From contig JAWNGF010000001.1 of the NCBI GenBank assembly GCA_037039685.1, forward strand, positions 7,254,001 through 7,318,000: a DNA stretch of 64,000 nucleotides, in the 5' to 3' direction. The notes below the pieces were generated by a model that saw nothing but the letters and a program-made list of their open reading frames with translations, made no database searches and had not been told where the DNA came from. Source of the stretch: Ceratobasidium sp. AG-K. Lineage: Eukaryota > Basidiomycota > Agaricomycetes > Cantharellales > Ceratobasidiaceae. Each line of letters begins with the position of its first letter. Position 1 is the stretch's first letter. Below are positions 24,901 through 36,739 of the stretch, piece by piece. The translations under genes and the position numbers were made by a program.

Positions 24901-26694
24901 GTCCATTCACTGGTCACACTGAGGCAGTCACGTCTGTTGCGTTCTCGCCCGACGGAACGCAAATCGCTTCTGGCTCACAGGATGGCACAGCTCGAGTCTG
25001 GGATGTGTGCAAAGGTACCTTGGTTCGCACCTGTTTGATTGCTATTCCGGCTGGGTAAACTGCGTTGCATTCTCTCCCAACGGCACTCTCCTTGCATGTG
25101 CCTATGACGACTCCAGGGTCCGAGTGTGGGACATATGTAGAGGCACCTTATTTATTCCTCCATTTGAGCGTCATACTCGCAAGTGCCATTCCGTTGCATT
25201 TTCCCCCGATGGTACCCGAATCGTTTCTGGCTCGTTTGATGGGACAGTCCTAATATGGGATGCACGTACAGGAGCTCCAGTCTGTGACCCGTTACAAGGG
25301 GCGGGATCGCCAGTTGTGTCCGTTGCGTTCACTCCCGACGGTGCTCGCATCCTCTCCGGCCCATGTAATCCCATGTTGAGGTGTGGGACGCATTGCGTGG
25401 TACTTTAGTTGCTAGTTCCCCCGTATTAGATACCGATGAATTGGGTTACGACTGTGTGGCATTCTCCCCCAATGGCACCCACACAGCTGGCGTCAGTTGG
25501 GCCTATGATCTCAAGAGCATCGTCCTCTGGGAAGCTGGAAGTAGTTCATCCATTGACATCTCGTTTCAGCCCGATGCTGGGTATGATGCCTGTATTGCCT
25601 CGTCAGCTGACTTTACTCGTATTGCCACCACTATACGTAAACCTGGCAAATTTCGCGAATTATCTGTGCTGGATTCGCGCACAGGTATTCCCATTCCCAC
25701 CTCATTCAGGGGGCAGACAGGAAACGTCTGCACTCTCGTATTCTCCCCCGATGGCTCGTGTATCATCTCTGCTTCGTATGACTGCATAGTCCGAGAGTGG
25801 GATGTATCCAGTGGTACCTTGATCAGCACTCCATTCGCGGGCACTTACACGGTACAAGATGATATTACATACTCCCCCGACGGTACCTACCTCTTGGCAC
25901 TTGGACGCGACAAGAGAATCCGACTGTGGGACCGGCAGCAGGGTAGATTCATAAACGCTCCATTTCAGGGACACAATATTGCGCAACCGCACTCTCGCCT
26001 AACGGGGCCCACATTGCATCTGGTTCGAGCGCGGGCATGATACAGGTGTGGGATATGCACTCTGGGGCAGTGGTCGGGAATCCTTTCGGCTGTGGTTCGG
26101 ACGAAATTATCTGGATTGTGTTTTCGTCCAACGGTGCTCTTGTGGCTGTAAGCAACGAATCATACACAGTTGGGGTGTGGGAGGTTCAAACCGGTACCTT
26201 ACTTAGCCGCGTGTCCGTGAATGGCCCCAGTTGTGTATGCGCGGTGTTCTTGTCCAATGATTCTCGCCTGGCTTTGGCCTCAGATCACTGGTGTGCATGT
26301 GTGGGAGGTCGATACCGGAGCTCTAACAGACACCATAGTCGAAGGGGATTTTCGGGAGTTTACGGCGTCCTTCAGACACCTCGTCAATGATGATCACCTT
26401 GGTCTTGTTAGCTCCTTTGAGAAATTCGGTGTGGTTTGGCGCTTCCCAGTTCACTCTCAGCCTTCGTCCCCACTCCCTCGGATGTTAGATATCGATGGAC
26501 ACGGATGGGTAGTGGATCCCGATTCCGAGGCACCTATCTTTTGGCTTCCAGCTGAGCTACGAGGTGGTTGTGATCGCATTGCAACACCAAACACACTTCT
26601 CATACTTCCATCCGGAACGTTTAGCTTTGATTTCTCCAACGTCCTCATAGGCGAGTCGTGGGAACAATGCTACTCTTCCTCGGATTCTGTCTGA
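21943..26694 (+). pseudogene. NACHT-WD40 STAND protein, copy 1, frame-disrupted
   Basis: NLR-like signal-transducing ATPase. Order: a disordered Ser/Pro-rich start (MSFSKRPIDWLDLPGLG), a helical domain (SSMKILQKTGKIFPPLQSA to ETCYRHIEDSFRRLQ), a NACHT NTPase with P-loop GMAGTGKTT and Walker B VVVVDALDECS, then RFFLTSRPEPSI and a helical arm. Fourteen WD-type repeats and a C-terminal cap (GHGWVVDPDSEAPIFWLP, IGESWEQCYSS) follow. Introns lie at about 22315-22370, 22500-22550, 22690-22740 and 22790-22850. The reading frame is broken by single bases near 23792, 24511, 25030, 25375, 25985 and 26265-26290. At each site a +/-1 base change restores a sequence matching the paralogue at 31603. Most are homopolymer positions, so sequence error is a live alternative to decay. 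Ligand and effector are unknown. Confidence 0.85.
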
Positions 26695-27169
26695 AAGCAC
26701 TGGCCTTTCTCGGCAACGGTCGGAGCTGAATGTGCATTTATTACAGTATCGAAGTTGTTCTATTTTCTATTTCTAAACAGAATGTGGTTATTGTATACAT
26801 GTATAAACGAGTACTGATAGCAGAATGACGTTGATCAACTTAGTTGTGCTGGCGTGTGAGAGGTTTTGATACATACCGATTTCCCAATCTCCCCAGCGAT
26901 TGGTATCAAATCCCATACGTTCAAATCATACGAATCCAGTCGGACAGAATCAGTCGCCGCACGCCTGCCCCGAGTAGATGCTGGCCAAAACTTGCAACGT
27001 ATTTGACTGGTTCCTCTACTCACACTGAACAGCCGGCACTTTGCAAGTACGAATGGAAGCCCCCCGAGAGCCTGAAGCGTGGATGTGTAAAAATGATGGG
27101 AATGGATAAATATTGATAGAGTGAACCTACAAAGTTCATATCTAAAACTTGATGTGCCTGTACTTCGCC

Positions 27170-28110
27170 AAGGGTATCGGGTGCGATAGCAGCTATGCTC
27201 TTTGCCCGGGGCCAGGATAAGTTCAGGCGGCCTCCACGTAGCGAGGGCTACTCCCTAGCTCCGCGTTCTCCCCGAGGGACTCTGGGATCGGGGAGAGGGT
27301 TTATGAGTTGACCGCCAAGACATGCGTTGGTCATACCAGGTTTAGTGCTATCAATCCAAGTCACGTCGTAGCTCTAGTGTTGTCCAATTCTCCTGTATAC
27401 CAAGTATTGTGTCAGCCCAACTTTACGCGCAACTTTCTCCACAACAACGCTTGGGATATTTTTGCTTACCTAGCTGGGCCGTCTGATCAACGCAGACGAA
27501 AACGCCAATTTCTATAGCTCGTTCAGGCGGTGCAATCTATGGTATAGCTACAAGTCTGTGCGGTCGATTAGCGTACCATGCACACAAGATGAAGTAGGGG
27601 TGGCTACCCGTGTCAATGAATATCATATGTTCATCCACCAACCAAACCTCTTGAACCGGGATGAGCGGACTCTCCACCTGAGCCGTATGTCTATCTCTGG
27701 TGGTTACTTCGAGGTCCTATAGAGGGGTCACGATAAGTCGAGCGACGTCGGCAAGTCGCTTCATTTGCCAGTGTAGAGGTCGCCAGGTCTAACCTAGGAA
27801 AGGGTCGAGACACGGGTCACATAGCACAGCATAATTCGATGTCTCGCAAGTGGTCAAACGGCAACCTGGATGGACTGGCTAGGTGCGATCGTGTCGAGTA
27901 GGTCGGTCATCGTGGTTGGCTCTGAAGTGGCGAGTCGCGTGAGGCAATTTCAAAATCAATCTTGGTTTGATCGACGCTGGTGATCTCCACCTGCTTCCAG
28001 CCACCAAGGCTGACCCGGCTGCAAACTCGCAGCGTTCCGTTCGACGAGGCGGCCAATGTCTCAACAAGCGGACTGGATTAACTGAGCATTTACCATTCAC
28101 CGCATGTGAG
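27170..28110 (+). repeat. Diverged direct repeat, unit A
   Basis: Shares scattered matching blocks, in the same order and orientation, with 28650-29605. Examples are ataagttcagg (27223 versus 28702), gtggttacttcgag versus gtggtcacttcgag, and ctiggtttgat-type blocks around 27960 versus 29417 (ttggtttgatcgacgc versus tgggtttgattgacgc). The offset drifts between about 1455 and 1497 bp. On the minus strand a short peptide pattern (V-D-Q-T-K-I-D-F) is shared with unit B, hinting at an old coding sequence. Confidence 0.5.
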
Positions 28111-28649
28111 GCTTCATGTCTATTCCTTGATGCGCCTCATCACTCTTGGATGCTTGGCCAAATACAACTCACTTGCACTGGATTAGTCGCCGCACGTTGA
28201 CAACAATCAAGTAGTGTCCAAACTATGGTACGGTTGCGAATAATGTGGTTTAGGTATATGGCTTGGCCGATGCCCGATAAGTTAGGGTCCAACGCTACCA
28301 AAGAACTCAGCACCGACTTTTGATACCAAGATCTACACGTTCCCGTAATCTCTTTGCGAACGGGATTGATCATGACTGCTATATTGACATATGTGCACAT
28401 ACTGATATAAACCTGAGCTTCGCAGCCCCGCAAACAATTGACACGGGGCCGCGCTTACATCCCGGTTATTTATGCCTTATTATGCACCATCTCGATGCTC
28501 GGCCAAAATGGCCCCTGACATGCCAGATGAGCTGGCGTGCGCTTGCATTACATTATTTGAACACTAACCGGAACAGAATGTAGCGTTTATAGTAAACCTA
28601 TAATGACATGTCTTCGTCTAAAACACACTACGACTATATGTTGCTGAAG

Positions 28650-29605
28650 AGTGATAGACGTGAGGCCGTAGTCACAGCGTATGCAGCCTTCCGAGGCTAG
28701 AATAAGTTCAGGCAAATCACATAAACAGCGATGGTTACTCCCTGACTTCAAGTTCGATCTGAGGGACCTCCGGAACAGGGGGGATTCACAAAGCGCTGGA
28801 GGGACCCGCGTCGATCCTGCTAGGTTTGTTGCTAACAATTCAAGTTACATCAACGCATTATTATTCGGGGGACCTGCCATGAGCTAAGGACTTGCGTCAG
28901 CCCGCCAATCGTGATCCAGGTCATCTCACCGTTTGGGACATTCTCGATCGCTTGGTTGAGGGGCCGAGATCAATGGAGGCTAAAATAGCAGCCCTTCTAT
29001 TTGTTCCAGTCGATGTAATATGTGATTTTTGCAGGAGCCTGTGTAGTTTATTAGCGTGCTCCGAACGATATGACGTACTTGGGCACATACCCGTGTCGGG
29101 TAGCGAGGGTGATCTTCCACTAGTAACATATCTCAAAGCTATTTCTGTATCAGCAAATGGCGTACTCGCCATTTAGCGTGGTGTATCTGCTCCGAGTGGT
29201 CACTTCGAGACTCTGTCGTTGCTCAGGAGAGAAGCAGGCGAGCTTAACCCGGGAAGCAGTGAGGCTTACGACACGTAGCGCCGTATAATTTCATACAATG
29301 GGAGCGGTCGAACGGTTGCTTAAGTGAGCTGGTTCAGTGTTGTTGCGTTGAGCGCGTGGGCCATCGTGGCGGACTCGAGGAGTGATGAACCGAGTGACAG
29401 AATTTGAAAATCAACCTGGGTTTGATTGACGCGATGATCCTCCCCCTCACGGACTCGCTCAACTGACCAATCTTCTGCTGCTCGCTTCTCGACGACGCCT
29501 CTCCGGCTTCTAACGCACACACTCCGTTTGTCTTACTCGCAGATTTCTCCAAGCGCGCCCTCCGCGATCTGCCGCAGAATGGTCTCTGCCCGTCCATGTC
29601 TACAC
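28650..29605 (+). repeat. Diverged direct repeat, unit B
   Basis: Partner of unit A. The minus strand reads V-N-Q-T-Q-V-D-F-Q at the position matching V-D-Q-T-K-I-D-F-E in unit A, followed in both by a spaced S..S.L.S pattern. No intact gene survives. Nature unknown: an old gene duplication or remains of a transposable element. Confidence 0.5.
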
Positions 29606-31602
29606 TTGGCCTGTCCCGGAGAATGGCCCGCAGGCCCCCGCTCGAACACCTATTAGGTTACGACACATGACCAACGTTTTCCTGTTACCTTGCGATAATA
29701 CCTCCGACTATGGCGTTTCTTTCGCATTTTGTGTGACAGATGCGCTCGGCGGTCACATATGCATGTCGCATGTGAGACGGAGTACAGGAGTAGGAGCAAC
29801 TGCTCGCACGGATCTCTGCAAATTCAATCCTATCACCTCTCGGACGGCGTCAGTACGAGATTTTAGTCCACCACGATATACAATATCAGTGCTAAGTCGC
29901 CCTGTCCCCAAACTATATCTTCGCCGTCCGTGCGACGCCGTACTACTAACACCGCGAACCTGACCGACCTTGGGTAATAAAGTGCTCGAGGCACTTTAAC
30001 TACGCCCAGGTGATAAATCTCGGGCGCCGTTTCTTCGCGATTCCATCGGCCAGCCTAATACCTGCATTGGTCCCCAAATTTCGTCCTGCGATCGTGGTGA
30101 GTGATACCACGCAAATATGATCCCAAGTTCAAGCCAACTGCATATTTAGGGATAGCTGTATTCGAGTGTGCGTAGACGATAAGTTACCATAGGGTATCGC
30201 CAGCACACCACCAAAATTCGGTGTTTGCGTGATTCAAGTAGTTCCCTAATTGTACCTTAGTCGCAACGCGGTCTTGGACGCCAACCCTCATGAGTGTGCC
30301 GACCCCGAGTCGAGAGCAGGCCCAGGCCACGGCTCAGCCACTCTAACTTGAACTTAGCTACAGAAGAACCTGCACTAGGTTGGAAGCCAACCGAAACGTA
30401 CGTGCGTGACCTGTTCAATTGTAAGTGTAGAAACCCTTTGAGTCAACAATGGCTGTTGATCTTGCTTTGCGTGGCTAGGGTGCTGAGACCCCGAAGACTA
30501 CGCGGTACCATCAGGGGATCCCGCATCGGCGAATTCGCCTTGGCCGCCGGGCATCAAGGCGTAACTCATATTTGGTGCTATTTCGGGTGCCCGTAGATTC
30601 CAGCGCGTTGAGATATTCATTCTTATCGCAAGTGTCGGTATTTGAATAATAATGTAACATATGCGTTCAAGTTGTAATAGATTCGTAAGCGGAGCTCCGT
30701 TGAACTAGCAACTTGCATCGCGGTGACGTTATTAGCGAGCAGACCATTGTGCATCGGAAGCTGAGGATGAGGGTTGGTTGGGATCTCGGGCGTTGACAAA
30801 CTTGGAGCTCCAGTCTACAGCATTTCATCCGATACACGGCCTCAAACCTCCAGGTGTTGAAGTTGAGCAGACCGCAGAAACCCGACACAACCGAGATTCA
30901 AAGAGAATAATAATTGTGATATATCACTCACTTCGCGACGGCTAAAGTAACGAGAAAGTCGGAAAGGTGGAAAGAGACATAGCCTTGCGGAGATGCACAT
31001 GCTTGCGCTGACTTCTGACCTGATCGATCGCGATCATCTTCGAGAATTCAATCGCCGATTCACTATTGCAAGGCACCGTCTTAGTCCACGGCTTTCTATC
31101 GGAAAACCAGCCGACCTGATACCAAATTGGGGTGGGCCGGTCCCACGCCCGCCGGGCGATACCCCAGATTGAGTGCATGTATGCGCATTTAGCGCACCCA
31201 CTACGGGACAACCAGAAACCGAAAACAAACCAGTACAACTTTCCTGGACTCGTAGTACATTATTATGCGCCAACACTCGTCATCCAGTGTAGCCGCCTCC
31301 GTCAAACTCATTACATCATCAGTGGCCGCACAAGTCCGAGTCGGTTAGTGCCGGTTATGAAAACGCCACTACACTATACTAATATATTACATTTAGGCTC
31401 TGTCTTTTTCACATATGATCAGCGCCTGGATCAGCTCAAATCAAGGTCGCTTGGCCTCTCTTGGCCTGCGTGACCTTGAGCTCGACGAGGGGGTGGCAGC
31501 GCTGAGCGTCTTCTCTTACTCTTTAGCCAACTTTCGCACACCACCACCTATATCTATCACTGCGCTCCTCAGTCTTCTATTGAATCTACTCTGGCTCAAA
31601 CC

Positions 31603-34600
31603 ATGGTATTCGGTAAACGGGACCTTGCCGGGCTTAATGGAATCGGATTGAGTCGCCCAAGCAAGGACTCGGAGCTTTCCAAGGCATCACCAAGTAATAC
31701 GCTGAACGCGAATCATCCAAATACATCTCAGTTGAATGTAGGCGGTTCGCGCCAGCAAGAGCTCCCACCCCCACTGGCCCAGTCGAAACCGCTCACCCAG
31801 GGGCACGGACATGCGATGATATCAGCGCTCAAAGGCTCAATGATGATATTATACAAAGGTGGCAAACTTTTCCCTCACCTTCAGTCGGCGGTGGAGGCCT
31901 TGCTTGAAGCGCTGGAATCAGTAAAAGTAGGTGATGCCACGTACCACCTTACACAACGGGCTGATTCTATTTAGCTCACAAAACGAGACGGCTATGAACT
32001 TCGTGCCATGGCATTCGACCTGCACGAGTGGGCCATGACCCTCTCGGATTATTTGTCTAACTCCCAGCCCGAGCAAATGTCCGAGCGCATTCAACAATTT
32101 ATCCGGCAAGTCGATCTAGAAAGTTGCTAATACGCCTTGTATAACTTTGAGCAGGGATATTCATGAGCAGGCAAAACGTCTCCGAGATGCGCAACAGAGT
32201 TCGAAAGTGAAGCAGCTAGTAGGTTCTGAGCACGAGTTAGAGGTGATAGAACATTGCTATCGCCGGATCGAAGCAGCTTTCCGCCACCTACAGGTATGCA
32301 CAAATGCGTCATTAACCATGGAACCTGACAAGAGACCCCATCGCAGATGGATGCGGCGCTTATCACATGGAAAACTGTGGATGATCATTTGAAGGTTTGT
32401 CCCTATTTACTATGGTCACTCGCCCATCTCAACCAACGCCACTTCGCCACATTAGGAGTCTCGTCTCAATGGGCTGAGGCCTGCACATGATGCTCGATAC
32501 GACTCAAGCTTTTCAACAGAGGTCGAGCGAGGGGAATGCTTGGCGAATACTCGAGTGTCAGTACTCAAAGGGATATGGATCTGGATACGCGGTGAGATCA
32601 ACGCGAAGATCCACTGGACGAATGGCATGGCCGGAACCGGCAAGACTACCATTGCATACAGCGTTTGTGTTGGATTGGATGAAGAAAAGCGGCTTGGCGC
32701 AAGTTTTTTCTGCTCGCGTGTGTCACTGGAGTGTCGAGATGTGAGCCGGGTCCTGCCTACTATTGCGTATCAGCTAGCGCAGCAGTTCTATCCGTTTCGT
32801 TCGACCTTGTGCCGAATTCTTGGAGAACATCCCAGCATCGCACAGCGCAATATCCCCGTGCAGTTTGAGTATCTAATCAGGGCGCCGTTGCTGGAAGTAA
32901 AACATTTGCTACCGAATGGGCTCATAATCGTGATAGACGCGTTGGATGAATGCTCCAATCCTAGGGCTGTAGATGTGATGCTGAATGTCCTGTTTCGCCA
33001 TGTTGCCGATCTCCCAGTACGCTTCTTCTTGACTAGTCGCCCCGAGCCGTCCATCTCGAACACTATGCTCGCTCAAGAAGACCAATCACGATCGATTTTA
33101 CACCTGCATAATGTGGAAGAGCAGTTTGTCAAGGCAGATATTGAGACGTACCTGACCGTGCGGTTGGCAAAGCTGAATTTGAATTCGGACCAATTCAGCA
33201 GCTGGCGGATCAAGCGGGAATTCTTTTTATTTACGCTGCTACAGTGACGAGGTACCTCGAACGCGGCTTCGGTGCCCTTGTATCCACCCGTCTTCAGGCT
33301 ATCTTAACGAGGGACCCAGAAGGAACAAGAAAAATGGACAAGGAGATCGATCGTCTCTACAAGACTATACTAGATGGCGCACTTAGCGACGAAGACCTCG
33401 AAAGATCCGAGATGGAGCTCATCAAGCGTGTGTTGTGGACGGTCGTATGCATAAAGGAGCCCGTCACCAAACGTACACTCGCGATTCTGTTGGAGAAAGA
33501 TTATAAAATAATCTTGGGAGCATTGCAACCGCTCCAGTCAGTGCTACATGTTTCCGAAAGCAACGAGGTGGTCTCGACCCTACATGCTTCGTTCCCAGAG
33601 TTCTTGCTCAATGCAAGGCGCAGTGGCGCGGCATTATTCTGCGATGAGCAAATGCAAAATAAATACCTAGCTGGGCGATGTTTCGAACTAATGAAGCAGC
33701 AATTGCGGTTCAATATCTGCCGACTTAGCACCTCGTTTCGATTTGATAGGGACGTTTCTGATCTAGGTGATCGACTCAAGGCCTATATCCCCGCGGAACT
33801 TGCATATGCCTGCCGCTATTGGGTCGAACATCTGCGGATATTACCTCCTCATGCTGAGCTGCTGGATTACCTGGATAATTTCTTGCGTGTAGAACTTCTG
33901 TTTTGGATGGAGGTACTGAATTTATATGGATGGATAATCAATGCCCCGAAGATCCTGGCAGAGATATATACCTGGCTTGAGGTAAGTAACATTCACTATA
34001 AGATGTAATCACAAGTGCTCATTGCCTTTCAGCAAAGCAATGGACCATCCAGCATGCGTAAGCTCGTTCACGATGCTCGTAGCTTTGTAGCTGCCTTTGC
34101 GGCCAACCCTATCTGCCAGAGCACCCCCCACATATACATATCAGCCTTGCCACTGGTTCCCAAACAGAGCAGTGTATGGAAGAACTACCAGCAAATAACT
34201 CAAGGGTTGGTGCAAGTAAACGGGACACTGGCCGACCAACGAGACCGGCTAGCGGTGTGGGAAGCTCATTGCAAGCTTAGTGCTATTGCCTACTCGCCTG
34301 ATGGCAGTCGAATCGCTATTGGAACGGAAGATGGCGAGGTACATATATGGGATGCTCACACCGGCACCCCATTTGGAAGTCCATTTCAGACACATGCCAA
34401 GGCGATCCGTTGTGTTGCATTCTCGCCCGATGGCGCTTTTGTTGCTTCCGGCTCCGCCGATTTTACACTCCGAGTATCGCATACGCGCAGCGGTATCCTA
34501 GTTGGCATTCCGCACAAAGGCCATACCGGTGAGATTAGAACAGTGGCATTCTCACAAGACGGTGCTCTGCTTGCCTCTGGGTCGGTGGATCGTACAGTCC

Positions 34601-36261
34601 GAGTGTGGGAAGTACACAGCAATGCCTCTACCAGCAAACTCCTTGAAGGGCATACCGAAGATGTCAGCTGCGTCGTATTCTCACCCAATAGCAAGTTCAT
34701 TGCCTCCGGATCCTATGACCATAAAATTCGAATTTGGAGCGCAACCGATGGTGAACCGTTTGGTAGTCCCCTCAGGGGTCATACCGACTACGTTAATTGT
34801 GTTACATTCTCGCCCGATGGTAGTCATGTTGCCTCTGGGTCTTGTGATGGGACGGTTAGATTATGGAATTTCAGTACATGCACTTCAATTGGTCGCCCGT
34901 TTCATCACCAAGTTTGCGTAGTTCAGTCTGTCGCGTTCACCCCTGATGGTGCCCGTATTCTCTCTGGATTGTTGGACCCAAGAATTGAAGTGTGGGACAT
35001 AAGCAGCAGGACACTGGCCTCCAGTTCATCTCATTTGTCCAACGAAAGCGACTGCCATGTTGTATTTTCAACTGATGGTACTCGCATGGCCGCTGGCTCT
35101 GTTGGCGGGACAATTCAAATATGGGCCGTAGGGATCGATACGTCAAATTTAGCTAGTATCCCCCTTCATTTTCATACCAAGAATATCCAATCTGCTGCAT
35201 TGTCGGCTGATTGCACTCTCGTTGCCTCTGGGTCCGGGCCTCAGGCTTACGCAATCTTAGTATGGGACTTGCGCACAGGTGCCCTAGTCAACGGTCCCTT
35301 TACAGGACACACGAACGATATTACCGCGCTTGAATTCTCTCCCGATGGCTCTCGCATCGCGTCCGGCTCACAAGATTGCACAGTCCGGGTATGGGATGTA
35401 TGCAATGGCACCCCAATTGGAAACCCATTAGAAGGGCATCCTACTACCATCGACCACATTGTTTTCTCGCCCAACGGGGCTTATATTGCCTCGATCGGTT
35501 CCAATGACCTTGTAATCCGACTTTGGGACGTGTGTTACAGCACCTTGGTCGACTCTCTTCAGGGGCATACTGATTCTATCTCGTCTGTTGCGTTTTCGCC
35601 TAACGGCACTCGTATTGTCTCTGGTTCAGCAGATCGCACCATTCGAGTATGGAACTTACGGGACGGGTTCCCATCTACGACTTGGTTTATTCTTTACTCC
35701 AGTGCCATCACATCTGTTTCGTTCTCACCGGACGGGGCTCATATCGTGTCCGGCTCATCTGACGGTAAAGTTCAAGTCTTGGATGTGCAAACCGGCGCTC
35801 TGGTTGGGCGTCCGACCGTGAATTATAGCGAACGAGTTAAATCTGTTGGATTCTATGGTGGCCGCATCGCGTCTGCTGTGTCAAGTGGAACGGTGTACCC
35901 ATCGGATCCCAGCACCATCAAGAGTCACTTAGGCAAGGTCCTGTGTCGTAAATTCTCCCCCGATGGCAATCACATTATTACTGCAAGTACCTTCGATGAT
36001 GGCCAACTTCAGGTCTTGAGCGCGCCTTCTAATCCTCAGTCAGTGGTCTCAATCCCTAGCGTCTTGCAGCTTGATTGCCAAGGCTGGCTGGTAGATCCCG
36101 GCTCCAAATCACTTGTACTTTGGCTCCCAACAGAATTGCGAAGTAGTTGCAGCTGCATTGTACCACCAGATACATTTCTTATACTTCGCGCCGGATCTAT
36201 CCGATTCCGGTTTTCCAATCTGAGAATAGGAGAATCGTGGGGGCTATGCTATTCCACCTAG
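31603..36261 (+). CDS. NACHT-WD40 STAND protein, copy 2
   Basis: Paralogue of the gene at 21943 with the same domain order and intron positions. The start MVFGKRDLAGLNGIGLS aligns with the copy 1 start. The helical N-terminal domain (MMILYKGGKLFPHLQSA ... EHCYRRIEAAFRHLQ) is spread over three exons. The second of these introns uses a GC donor at 32106 (CG|GCAAGT), where copy 1 has GT. The NACHT domain has P-loop GMAGTGKTT, IIVIDALDECS and RFFLTSRPEPSI. After the last intron (near 33990-34030) one long frame codes 14 WD repeats (for example VAFSPDGAFVASGS, VRVWEVH), enough for two seven-bladed propellers, then the cap GWLVDPGSKSLVLWLP and IGESWGLCYST. One frame break exists: AA at 33192-33193 should be AAA to read DQIQQLADQAGILFIY. 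Otherwise intact. Confidence 0.88.
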
Positions 36262-36739
36262 ATCCAGCTTGATTGGAGGATTTCATATAGCATACATCCC
36301 AATCCCAGTATATTGGTAAGGTCAATTATACTTTTATGCTAGGATTCGTCAATTTACATTTTTACGCGGGCTTTACAGAATTATCATGACAGCGTGTTGA
36401 TCTATGCGTGCGTGTACGAAAATGAACTCGTCAACTCAACCCCAACCCCATCTGTACTGTGCTTTCTACGCACGAGGTAATTAACACCGCGCCAAGTCCG
36501 TGAACCCAGGAACTAATTCGTAGGCAGCGACCTATAACATTATTTAGAACTCACTCGCCCCCTTTCTTTTAATTGGGCGAAAGGCACAGTTCGAATGGCG
36601 TGGACACATTGATAGTTGATGCACGATATACTTGGTGAATGGAAGGAACGAATTGCCAATACTAATGGCAAATATTCTGACAATGTCTATTGCAAATATA
36701 TTTTTGTCTCAACCGCCCATGATCTCCACATAGCTTAAC
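36262..36739 (+). other. Intergenic, no gene seen
   Basis: About 480 bp of AT-rich sequence between the NACHT-WD40 copy 2 stop and the SUV3 start. It holds the 3' end of one gene and the promoter of the next. No repeat or RNA gene recognised. Confidence 0.45.

Larger units (their letters stand above)
26695..31602 (+). other. Gene-poor 4.9-kb spacer between the NACHT-WD40 paralogues
   Basis: No open frame here has recognisable family features, introns plus coding on either strand, or an intact transposase or reverse transcriptase. Two diverged direct copies of one segment (listed separately) occupy much of 27170-29605. The stretch 29606-31400 shows nothing I can name. 31400-31602 is the probable promoter and leader of NACHT-WD40 copy 2, with a C/T-rich run (ccaccacctatatctatc) just before the ATG. 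Confidence 0.5.

Noticed and set aside
26695..31602. Possible transposable element in the spacer between NACHT-WD40 genes
   Set aside because: No transposase, reverse transcriptase, terminal inverted repeat or long terminal repeat could be identified; only diverged direct blocks are reported.
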